64,000 nucleotides of DNA from Salinimonas chungwhensis DSM 16280 (GTDB lineage: Bacteria; Pseudomonadota; Gammaproteobacteria; Enterobacterales; Alteromonadaceae): NCBI RefSeq assembly GCF_000378185.1, contig NZ_KB899385.1:81077-145076 (forward strand), read 5' to 3'. Positions 1-7,714 of the stretch are shown one piece after another. The notes under the pieces are model-generated. The model was not told the origin of the DNA, searched no databases, and was given only the letters and a program-made list of their open reading frames with translations. Both the position numbers and the translations under genes were made by a program. The stretch's first letter is position 1. The number at the start of each line of letters is the position of its first letter.

Positions 1-84
1 CGATTTACCACCGGGTTTCGACGGACTGGGAGAGAAATATCCATCGATGAGATTTTTAGCATTTCCAAGCCGATAACGGTCCAT
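1..84 (-). CDS. N-terminal end of an unknown protein, cut by the window edge
   Basis: A leftward reading frame starts with ATG at 84 and stays open to base 1, giving 28 residues that begin MDRYRLGNAK and are rich in Pro, Ser and Lys toward the edge. A good ribosome binding site (AGGAGAAGCT) sits directly before the ATG. The rest of the gene lies outside the window. I do not recognise the family. The strong ribosome site is the main reason to call it. Confidence 0.5.
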   Translation of the reverse strand, partial: MDRYRLGNAKNLIDGYFSPSPSKPGGKS

Positions 85-215
85 AGCTTCTCCTGAACTT
101 ATTAGATGTAGTAGTAACGTGACCTGATAACGTTGGTAGGCAAATCCGCGAGAACCTTTGCCAAATGCGGGAGTTAGAAAAGGCCTCCAGAGAGACCTTT
201 TAGTTTTGTAGTTGA

Positions 216-509
216 TTAACGGGACCTGGTAATGGTGGTTCCAGACAGAGTTTCTAAAGCTTCTCTTTTGGCCCATTGTTCTGGTAACGAATGCCATATT
301 TTACAATCTGATTCACCTTCAGATTGCCTTTTACTCCACTCCTTTAACTGACCAGATTTGTAATCTCTCAAATCCTTGATTGTGTATGTGTTTAATTTGC
401 GCTCCCAATCACTAAGGTATGTGTTGAGCTTAGAAGTACACAGGTCGCTGGCAGACGCCATCGGAGTTAACACAGCCCAGGTGAGTAATATAGAAAGCTT
501 CATTCGCAT
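216..509 (-). CDS. small exported protein, unknown function
   Basis: 97 residues with a clear signal peptide: a short basic start (MRMK), a hydrophobic stretch and a likely cleavage after the Ala-Ser-Ala near residue 20. The mature part is short, charged and has two cysteines. A second ATG two codons in is an equally possible start, and neither has a strong ribosome site. It probably acts in the periplasm or outside the cell. The family is not recognised. It is separated from the next leftward gene by a terminator, so it is likely transcribed on its own. Confidence 0.5.
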   Translation of the reverse strand: MRMKLSILLTWAVLTPMASASDLCTSKLNTYLSDWERKLNTYTIKDLRDYKSGQLKEWSKRQSEGESDCKIWHSLPEQWAKREALETLSGTTITRSR

Positions 510-638
510 AAATGTTCCGTATTTGATTGTGCCGGGGAACCGCCCCCGGCTACTAGCACCTTAGCGAAGAAAAAAGGCTCCACTGAAATCGCAAGGCATC
601 ATTTGAGGGGGTGTAATTTAACAGGCCAAATTTCACAC

Positions 639-663
639 AAAAAAACCGCTCTACTGAGCGGCT
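639..663 (-). terminator. rho-independent terminator
   Basis: On the minus strand, an AGCCGCTC/GAGCGG stem with a short loop is followed by seven T residues. It lies just past the stop of the 680-1189 gene and would end the leftward 1481-680 transcript. Confidence 0.8.
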
Positions 664-679
664 GAAAGTATTGAGTAAG

Positions 680-1189
680 CTATACCTCAAATGTCTGAAG
701 CTTTTGATACAGAGTTGCATCTGCGTCAAATTCAATCATTCGGTAACCAGCGCTCAGGCAAGCGCTTAAAATCGAATTTAGATTTAGTGACATAGACGCA
801 TGAGTGTTTGCATCAGGACTGTCATATAGCTTTACGAACCATCCAGTATCACGTTTTAGGACCATGTTACACTCGGGGTCAGATGCTAAGTCATCCAAGA
901 CAACAGTATCAGCACCACTCAGGTGATAATTACTGATCCCAATGGTCCTGTAGCTATCTTCAGAATATTTAAGTTCACTCAGTAGCAGAGAGTCCTCAAT
1001 ATTTTCACCATTAATCAGTTTCATTGCTTTTCGCTTCATCATTTGCAAATCGCCGTCCAGGGCTTGAAATTCTTGTCGAGAAATATTGATCAGTCGCGGT
1101 TGAGAGCTTCCATTTATACAGGGGGTGAGATTTATGCTCCCATCAGCACAATTTAGCCAACCAATTGAGCGAATATCACTTAATTTCAT
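680..1189 (-). CDS. DUF5983-like hypothetical protein
   Basis: 169 residues. The C-terminal segment, a Met-Ile-Glu-Phe-Asp-Ala-Asp-Ala run followed by a Leu-Gln-Thr-Phe motif, resembles the end of DUF5983-type proteins common on plasmids and integrative elements; this is recalled family knowledge, not a search. No signal peptide or membrane segment is seen. A good ribosome site (GGGTAGAG) precedes the ATG. It lies 10 bp after the 1200-1481 gene, so the two probably form an operon ending at the terminator at 639-663. Molecular role unknown. Confidence 0.6.
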   Translation of the reverse strand: MKLSDIRSIGWLNCADGSINLTPCINGSSQPRLINISRQEFQALDGDLQMMKRKAMKLINGENIEDSLLLSELKYSEDSYRTIGISNYHLSGADTVVLDDLASDPECNMVLKRDTGWFVKLYDSPDANTHASMSLNLNSILSACLSAGYRMIEFDADATLYQKLQTFEV

Positions 1190-1199
1190 AGTCTCTACC

Positions 1200-1481
1200 C
1201 TATTTGCCTAATGTCTGTTGTGAGATTGCTGCTGCTGAACGCACATGGGCATGCTCATCATGTAAGAGATACTGCTTTGTACTATCGTCACACTGGTTAT
1301 AAAGTGATTGCGCCACTGTGAAACGGCCAATTCTATCGAGTGAATTCACGTCTTGAAGGCATATAACATCTGATTTAGCGAGTTTAGAGATGAGTTTTTC
1401 TCTCAGCTTAGTGATACGAAACCTTGTCTTTGTGTTTGCTGCTCTGAAGCTGTTTGTTGAAAGCTCTCTTAAAGTAATCAT
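1200..1481 (-). CDS. hypothetical protein
   Basis: 93 residues, basic at the N-terminus (about residues 14-33 rich in Arg and Lys) and soluble. The start is supported by AAAGGTTTG just upstream of the ATG. The C-terminal half (HDEHAHVRSAAA) looks like a short helical repeat of the HEAT kind, which is only an impression. It is the first gene of the two-gene leftward operon with the 680-1189 gene. Family not recognised. Confidence 0.55.
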   Translation of the reverse strand: MITLRELSTNSFRAANTKTRFRITKLREKLISKLAKSDVICLQDVNSLDRIGRFTVAQSLYNQCDDSTKQYLLHDEHAHVRSAAAISQQTLGK

Positions 1482-1588
1482 TTCAAACCTTTTGTTTATG
1501 TTGAAAAAGGTAATGTGATTGGTCAGTGTTAAATTTCAAATCTGAGGGAAAGTGACGATAGCGACGATAACTTCGAAGTTGAACGGCG

Positions 1589-2185
1589 CTAACTACTGGT
1601 AGATTGCTTCTTATCAATAGCTTCATCAGTCACTATATGACCATGGATAACTACTTTCATAGCCTTTGAAAAGGCTACTCTGAAACCATTACATGGAGCT
1701 TCAAAACTGTTTGCTTCTTGCGTAATTTCCAAAAACGCTTGTTGGTGGTTGGCGTAATGAAGGTTTTCATGGCTCAAAAGGTTTTGTAAGCTTTTGGCCC
1801 AGACCGCTAATTCATCCTTTGTCAGTTTAGCATTAACTAGACGGGGCAGAGTGATCACAGTATGCGCCTTTAGCTCGACCTGGCTCGGCGTACAAATGCC
1901 ATTTTTTTCAGCCGGTGCTTGTAGATGTTTCCACTTGTAAGAGGTTGATGTCAGCGCATCAGTGGTCATTTCGTGCTCTCTGGCCGTGCGAGATACAACA
2001 CTTTTTATCGAATCTAATCCAGATACACCAGTTACTGAATAATATGCATATTCGAAGCTATGGGAGCCTTGTAACTGGGACTGTCCTGATACATTAAAGA
2101 CAGTAAAATATATAGCGCATGCACATAAGAGCTTTTTTGATACGTTAAATGGAGAATGACTGCTGGTGGTTTTGAAGTTAATCAT
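1589..2185 (-). CDS. exported DUF922-like putative Zn-dependent protease
   Basis: I chose the ATG at 2185 (MINFKTT...) because it puts a signal peptide at the N-terminus: a Lys-Lys pair, then a hydrophobic core ending near Ser-Gly-Gln. A longer frame with a GTG start at 2242 exists but lacks a ribosome site. The motif LLSHENLHYANHQQ near the middle of the mature protein matches the His-Glu-x-x-His zinc-site pattern of DUF922 family secreted proteases, whose substrate is not known. Two cysteines flank the domain (in GICTP and APCNG) and may pair. It stands alone between unknown genes. Confidence 0.6.
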   Translation of the reverse strand: MINFKTTSSHSPFNVSKKLLCACAIYFTVFNVSGQSQLQGSHSFEYAYYSVTGVSGLDSIKSVVSRTAREHEMTTDALTSTSYKWKHLQAPAEKNGICTPSQVELKAHTVITLPRLVNAKLTKDELAVWAKSLQNLLSHENLHYANHQQAFLEITQEANSFEAPCNGFRVAFSKAMKVVIHGHIVTDEAIDKKQSTSS

Positions 2186-2324
2186 GTTGGTTACTGCGAA
2201 AATTTTTGATAAGCAAAGTGTGGCAGAGAAATAGCTTCCCACAACTTGCGTGGAACCCTACCCTACTGGCAACAGTTTCGCCAATTTAACATTGCAACTT
2301 TTACCCACCAGCAATCCAGGACGG

Positions 2325-2591
2325 TTATCTCAAAATAGTATTGAACCGGTCATTGTCAGAAACACAGAATGCAGCTATCAAATCTCTGCGCCCGCTAGAA
2401 CCCAGTGACTGACCTGATTCTGTCCTAAAGCCTGGCTTCAAATAATCTTGAATCTCATTGAATTGCACATTCAAAATATTCGCATAGTAACCAAAGGGCC
2501 TGTCCACTACTTGTTGAGCACGGTTAATTCCCCCTTTAACATCGACTCTAAACTCTTCATCAAACATCTCAAGATCATCTTGTTGGCTCAT
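2325..2591 (-). CDS. hypothetical protein
   Basis: 88 residues, acidic N-terminus, no signal peptide or membrane segment. A strong ribosome site (AAGGAGACGAG) directly precedes the ATG, which makes translation likely. No family recognised. The neighbours are also unassigned small leftward genes. Confidence 0.55.
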   Translation of the reverse strand: MSQQDDLEMFDEEFRVDVKGGINRAQQVVDRPFGYYANILNVQFNEIQDYLKPGFRTESGQSLGSSGRRDLIAAFCVSDNDRFNTILR

Positions 2592-2668
2592 CTCGTCTCC
2601 TTAAATTTTTTAAATCATTACTAAGTAGATTCGCTTTAGGGGCATTTGTTGTGATTGCTATTACTGGA

Positions 2669-3121
2669 TCAGACATCTGTTAGTAGACTGAATTGTTCCC
2701 ACATTAGAACGAAGCCCTCTTCAGCATATGTATTGAGCTCTTTCGTTATAAAGTCTGCTTCTGCCTGGAAAGCACCAGCGTGAGAATTCCCTAGAAGAAT
2801 GTCTAAGTGGCTTTTGCCATCAACAATTCGTAAGCAAGCATCAGTCTTTCCAGGATGAACATAGTGGCTATGTAGTCCAGCCAATTTAACCTCAGGCTCT
2901 TTTTCACCGAAAAAGTACGACATTGAAAAAAGGTCGTCCCGGCCCTTGGCTACCAATCTACATAAACCATCTGCACCGAGATTTTCAAAGTATGTTTTAT
3001 TGAAGAATCTTCGTGCCTCGGTACCTGTTTTAAATACATTTGGAAATGTAAGGGTGATACCGAACACAACCGACCTATTGTCATCGCATGTCAGCGCTAA
3101 GCCAACGTCTAGTGCACTCAT
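2669..3121 (-). CDS. hypothetical protein
   Basis: 150 residues from the ATG at 3121 (MSALDVGLAL...). The open frame continues 49 codons further upstream, but the internal ATG has CAAGGA at good spacing and the upstream part looks non-coding. The protein is soluble with mixed alpha/beta character and no motif I can name. It is the last gene before the origin region, transcribed away from it. Confidence 0.6.
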   Translation of the reverse strand: MSALDVGLALTCDDNRSVVFGITLTFPNVFKTGTEARRFFNKTYFENLGADGLCRLVAKGRDDLFSMSYFFGEKEPEVKLAGLHSHYVHPGKTDACLRIVDGKSHLDILLGNSHAGAFQAEADFITKELNTYAEEGFVLMWEQFSLLTDV

Positions 3122-3341
3122 TTTAATCCTTGAGTTTTTTTTCGTAGGGTGAATTTCACAGCTGGTGGTTTTTTTGCAAATTTGGAGGAATCTGAGCGTT
3201 ATTGATCGTCCGACTCTAATGCATTGTAGAAAGAACAACTTAGGCTCAAGAACAAATGAGCCATGCATAGACTTGAGCCATCCGTCAATAAAAAACCCGG
3301 CGAGTTATAAACAGAGATACTGTGGACTGCACAAACACCAA

Positions 3342-3715
3342 GAATTTTGATTTTCAAAACTCAACGCTCTAAGTGTCGTATCGCGCGACCTCAATTTTCT
3401 ACTTCAAAACGCAGTATACTTGCAAATCAAGTAAGTCAGACCATTGCATAAAGCACCTAAAATCAGAAACTTATGAATTTTGATTTTCAAAACTCAGCTT
3501 TCTAAGTGTCGGTGTCCGCGACTTTTTTTTATGAATAATTTTCAAACTAATTTAAGAAACTGGCTACTTCAACCTTCAGAACCAACTATACGTGCAGTTT
3601 AGAAGTACATTGGATACACCTTGCACAAACTGCAAGTAATTGATATTAAATTATTTTTTTGTTTTTTAAAGTTTGATTTTCAAAACTCAGCGTTCTAAGT
3701 GTCGGTGTCCGCGAC
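3342..3715. repeat. three copies of a 48-bp origin repeat
   Basis: Copies at 3342-3389, 3475-3522 and 3671-3715 share a flank containing TTTGATTTTCAAAACTCA followed by an inverted iteron core (CTAAGTGTCG, six variable bases, CGCGAC). The cores lie at 3369-3389, 3502-3522 and 3695-3715. Spacing is irregular, unlike the downstream array. The shared flank makes these different from the short iterons nearer the initiator gene. They probably belong to the origin or its copy-number control. The surrounding 3122-4691 stretch holds no convincing gene. Confidence 0.8.
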
Positions 3716-4100
3716 TTTTCCTAATGAGTGTGAGCATAAGGTAAATTTTAGTTATTTATTTTAATACACTTAAGAGATTAATAATCGCACTCCCAAGTGA
3801 CGGACACTAACCGCGGTGTCACGTTGCTTGTTACAATACGAAGCGCAGTCATATTGTTTGAATAGAATTTCAGGAGTCGTCACAAGAAAATTTGTCTTTG
3901 AAATACATAAAGATAGCTTAATTTATTAGTTTGTCTCGTCTTAAGAATAGTGAAATTCAGGTATTGGCCACTAAACAAGTTCGCTTTGAACTACAGTTAA
4001 GAAATTGAGTACCAGACTTCATCATTTGCAAACTTCCTAATACAAAAACTTAGCTAGCGCTGGATCCACAGAACTGTTGTTTAAAGCGATTAAAGGCACC

Positions 4101-4477
4101 GTAAGTGTCGTTCAAAGCGATGCCGAATATTTTTACCTTATCGTATCCTTTATTAGCTAATGAGATAAATGAGGGACAAAATTGGTGTAGAAATAATCGC
4201 GCGAAGCGACACTTAGAGTCGCGCCGAACGACAGTTAGCGCTTTTAAGGTCTATTTTGAACTTGAAATTCACTATCGATCGCGTTGAACAACAGATATGG
4301 AATAAGTCGTGTATAAGCTTTGCATAAACTATAGATAAGGTGTTGATAAAGTTGAATTTATCGCGTTTAACAACACTTAAGTTCGCGTTGAACAACAGTT
4401 ATAATCGCTTTTAAATACACTTAACATCGCTTTAAACGACACTTATTGATTGCAATATCGCTTTGACCGACAGTTAG
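4101..4477. repeat. upstream iteron cluster of the replication origin
   Basis: About nine copies of a 20-bp iteron with consensus TCGCNNNNNACGACACTTAG. One is inverted at 4101-4121. Forward copies start near 4197, 4219, 4279, 4361, 4383, 4405, 4427 and 4458, with the four from 4361 spaced at 22 bp. Individual copies vary (CAACAGTTA for CGACACTTA). The cluster ends about 215 bp before the initiator gene, and AT-rich sequence lies between them. Iterons of this kind bind the Rep protein in theta-replicating plasmids. Confidence 0.85.
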
Positions 4478-4691
4478 CAACACCATTTTACATAAAAAAC
4501 AATAACATACACGAATGTAAAGGATCTTTAAAATTATTAAAGAAAGAAAATAAAGAGAAAGTTATTATAAAAGAAAGGATCAAATACAGCTTTAAATAGA
4601 TCGGATCTTAAGTTGATCTTCTGATTTAAATGGATCAGTATTGGGTTGTTGAACTTCAAATTGAACTAAAACATTTGTAAAGAGACCCTCT

Positions 4692-6452
4692 ATGTCTAAC
4701 ACAGCCGGCCCGGTCATATATATCAAGAATGATCTGATTAATGAAAAATACCTTGCCGTTGTGGACTCCATGGTTGAGAAGCGTCTTGTTAAACCTTCCT
4801 TCAAACTGCTAATCGAAGGCCTTTCCACCGCATTACTTTATGCGGTTCACGTCGATGATACCGGTAGTTTCGTTAAGTTCTTTGATGCTTGCGATGCTAT
4901 CGAGGGCAAAATTGACCCCGATTACAAAACCGAGCGCCCAATCCAACTTGGTAAGATTACACGTTACAACAGAGTTAAAGAACTCGAGAAAAAGGGTTTT
5001 TTGCAGCCATTTATCCGACAGGAATACATACGAGAATTGTTCCCTGGGCGGGGAGCAAGCAGGCTAAAGGCATATACACTTCTAGTGCCTTCTATAATGC
5101 AGCTCAAACCAGCCCAAGTTGAAAAAAGTGATTTTTCTCAGCGTACTAGCGAATACAAAGCTGCTAGAAAGGTTGAAAGTGAAAATGCAGCGCAGATGGA
5201 GTTTGGATTTGTAAGCAAACCTGTTGAAAAGCTAGGCTCATTACAAATTTTAGCAACTTATTTTAGTGAGTTTGTTCGACCAGACCACACTTTTTCAACG
5301 AAAAAAATTAATGGAACCAAATTACTTAGGAATCCTGAATCTGGAGAAGCCGGTAAGCTTTACGTGGAAACCGTTTCTTCGACTGATACCGAAATCATGG
5401 TTGCTGATGATATGGTGCTTCTCAACTATTTCTACAGTTCCATTCAAGAGCGTTTGAACGAAATTAAAAATTCTATAAAAGCTCCCTTCGAAAACCTCTT
5501 CAGATTCGATAAGCGAGAAATACTACTGGATTTCAGGCAGTCCGACAGTGGCGGGAACAGAGATGTTTTGGATCGTCAGATAAAGCGGTTAACCAACACA
5601 AAGTTTAATCTTGAGGCAAGTAAGGAAGCTTTGTGGCTGATTAAGAATCTGGGGATAATTGATAGTAAAGGTGTCCCCTACTCAAAAGCCCCTGTTCAGT
5701 TACTCCACGAACGCGGAGAACAGATTGAAGCAAAAAAAGAAGACCAGGATGAGATGGTAGCTATGAGAAAGTCTCGTAGATACGTAGATGTTTCACTTCC
5801 CTCCTTCATTGAAAATCTGATAAATGAGGCTATTCGAGAGTTGGAACAACGCCGGTTGGTCACTGAAAAGTATGACACAGTCCCTTTCCTGACAATGTAC
5901 GACAGAGATAAAAGACTTTTAGAAAACGAAGATAAGGGTTTAGTCTGGATTCTCAATGACTATTTATCGAGTATGCTTGCGCGTCCAGGTTTTAAGCATG
6001 GCCCTATTGATCTAATTGTTTTCACTACTCGCTTCAATCGAACTATCCAGAGTAAAGACGATGAGCAAAGAATTTCGCAACTGATGCTGAGAGTATTCAG
6101 TAACACTAATCTTTTACTGTATGTGGATGGTTGGCAACAGAACGCTAGAAAGAACATTCGTTTCAAATCAATGTACTCTCTACTGGATAATAAGTTTTTG
6201 GTTTATATACATAATACGACGCCAAATTATTCTTCAAAAGCTCGCTTGAGTCGTATTTCCTACAGTATAACGATTGTAAGGTTGGACCAATCAGAAGCTC
6301 ATGAGTGCTCTGAGAGAAACGCTTTGATAAGAAAAAATCGTGAGTATGCAGAAGACGAATTATTTCCTTCCTATGGAAAAAGTATCATAGAACGAGCTGA
6401 CGCCAAGGCGAGTAAGTTTAAACGCTCTAAGATAGAGCTAGATTCGGACTAA
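4692..6452 (+). CDS. putative plasmid replication initiator protein
   Basis: 586 residues, soluble, with no signal peptide. I assign it from context: it is the only gene inside a 3.6-kb block of about 22 iterons, read in the same direction as most of them. A segment near residues 95-140 (LGKITRYNRVKELEKKGF and following) looks like a winged helix, and a second helix-turn-helix-like stretch lies near residues 300-330. It is much longer than the usual 250-350 residue iteron initiators, and I do not recognise it as RepA, RepB, TrfA or Rep_3 type. The ribosome site is modest (AAAGAGACCC). An iteron-like core directly after its stop suggests autoregulation or a second loading site. Confidence 0.6.
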   Translation: MSNTAGPVIYIKNDLINEKYLAVVDSMVEKRLVKPSFKLLIEGLSTALLYAVHVDDTGSFVKFFDACDAIEGKIDPDYKTERPIQLGKITRYNRVKELEKKGFLQPFIRQEYIRELFPGRGASRLKAYTLLVPSIMQLKPAQVEKSDFSQRTSEYKAARKVESENAAQMEFGFVSKPVEKLGSLQILATYFSEFVRPDHTFSTKKINGTKLLRNPESGEAGKLYVETVSSTDTEIMVADDMVLLNYFYSSIQERLNEIKNSIKAPFENLFRFDKREILLDFRQSDSGGNRDVLDRQIKRLTNTKFNLEASKEALWLIKNLGIIDSKGVPYSKAPVQLLHERGEQIEAKKEDQDEMVAMRKSRRYVDVSLPSFIENLINEAIRELEQRRLVTEKYDTVPFLTMYDRDKRLLENEDKGLVWILNDYLSSMLARPGFKHGPIDLIVFTTRFNRTIQSKDDEQRISQLMLRVFSNTNLLLYVDGWQQNARKNIRFKSMYSLLDNKFLVYIHNTTPNYSSKARLSRISYSITIVRLDQSEAHECSERNALIRKNREYAEDELFPSYGKSIIERADAKASKFKRSKIELDSD

Positions 6453-6460
6453 AGTTTTTG

Positions 6461-6941
6461 TCGCGGGTGACGACACTTATTTTCAAATATTTTGAACTTC
6501 AAAATCTAAAGAATCAAAATTCTTCTTTAAGGTATTGAAATATATAGCTTATTTTCATTTCAGTGATCATAAAATCACTCTCCTATGATGATTTTTTCAA
6601 ACACACTACCCTACTATTATCAAAAAAAAGTGAAATTTGGGGTAGTGGCTGTATGAAAGATAGCCTAAAAAGCCGCTTTACATGACACTTAGCTAGCCAT
6701 CTTCGCTCTGAACTACACTTAGAGCTTAAACAAAGTCGCGTTTTACGACATTTAGCTAGCCATCATCGCTTTGAACAACACTTAGAGCTTAAACAAAGTC
6801 GCGTTATACGACACTTAGCTAGTCATCATTGCTCTGAACAACACTTAGAGCTTAAACAAAGTCGCGTTATACGACACTTAGCTCGTCATCATCGCTCTGA
6901 ACAACACTTAAAGCCTACAAGTCGCTTTGAACGACACTTAG
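6461..6941 (+). repeat. downstream iteron array with 63-bp higher-order period
   Basis: One isolated iteron at 6461-6480, then nine between 6673 and 6941. From 6703 two iteron variants alternate: a CGCTCTGAAC type at 6703, 6766, 6829 and 6892, exactly 63 bp apart, and a CGCGTTATAC type at 6736, 6799, 6862 and 6922. Units are joined by a conserved AGAGCTTAAACAAAG linker. The 63-bp step is six turns of B-DNA, so like sites face the same side. No gene lies in 6453-6975. Such arrays often act in copy control by handcuffing. Confidence 0.85.
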
Positions 6942-6975
6942 CTCGGATAATAAGGTCTCACAGTTCAATTAGCGT

Positions 6976-7527
6976 TTAGTCCTTTAAATTTTCATCACAG
7001 ATGGTCAGTTCGGGGAGTTTTGAACAGAAATTAACATACTCATATCTATCTATCCGTATACCCTTAAAGCTATGATTACCTTTATACTGAAGATAACGCT
7101 TAGTCCTTCTATAAGCCCCACCCAGATCAAGCACCTGGCCTGCACTCGTATATGCAAGCAAACGATATTTGTAAGGGGTATTGTTTTTAATTGACTGCTT
7201 TAAAGCTTCAGACGGTAGCCTTTCACTTTCCAACAACCTTTCTAGAGCATGCCTAAACTGCTTGTTGTGTCCCTGCTTTAGGCCTACTATCAAATGCGCA
7301 ATCTCATGCAGCAAAGTGTTGGTTAATTGTGCCAATGCTGGAGTATTTAAAAATGCCGAGCTTATTCTGATCGTACCGTCCCTCGACGCTTCACCATACT
7401 TTGTAGCAAGCATTTCAACAGTAAGCTTTGAAAATGGATGAGCCCAATGCGCTTCGAGAAATGCTTTCCTTGCTTTAGCCAAGCACCTTGATAATTCAGC
7501 CTGTATGATTTCTTCTGTGATCTTCAT
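6976..7527 (-). CDS. SprT-like zinc metalloprotease domain protein
   Basis: 183 residues from the ATG at 7527 (MKITEEIIQ...), chosen over an ATG ten codons upstream because AAGGTGCAA lies at good spacing. The motif LLHEIAHLIVG is a His-Glu-x-x-His zinc site, and the following GHNKQF with a downstream basic region fits the SprT/SprT-like family, linked in other organisms to repair of DNA-protein crosslinks. The usual C-terminal zinc ribbon is not evident. It reads toward the iteron array. A role in DNA maintenance is inference. Confidence 0.75.
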   Translation of the reverse strand: MKITEEIIQAELSRCLAKARKAFLEAHWAHPFSKLTVEMLATKYGEASRDGTIRISSAFLNTPALAQLTNTLLHEIAHLIVGLKQGHNKQFRHALERLLESERLPSEALKQSIKNNTPYKYRLLAYTSAGQVLDLGGAYRRTKRYLQYKGNHSFKGIRIDRYEYVNFCSKLPELTICDENLKD

Positions 7528-7714
7528 AAATTGCACCTTGATTTGAATACAGTGCAACGTAGCTTGAGGAAAGTCTTGGTCAAATTATGCAGCAGCCCCC
7601 GCCCTACCCCACCTAAAAAAATAATAAGGGATGCTCATGGGGATAATTTGAAAGCTGTTTAAGCCAACCCCTGAAGCGATAGCGACAAGGGGGAGGCAGT
7701 CAGCCTGAAGCTGA

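Noticed and set aside
3122..3268. 49-codon N-terminal extension of the 2669-3121 protein
   Set aside because: The internal ATG has a good ribosome site and the extension shows no protein-like pattern.
4105..4395. 60-codon frames on both strands within the iteron cluster
   Set aside because: They are products of the repeated iteron sequence and lack ribosome sites.
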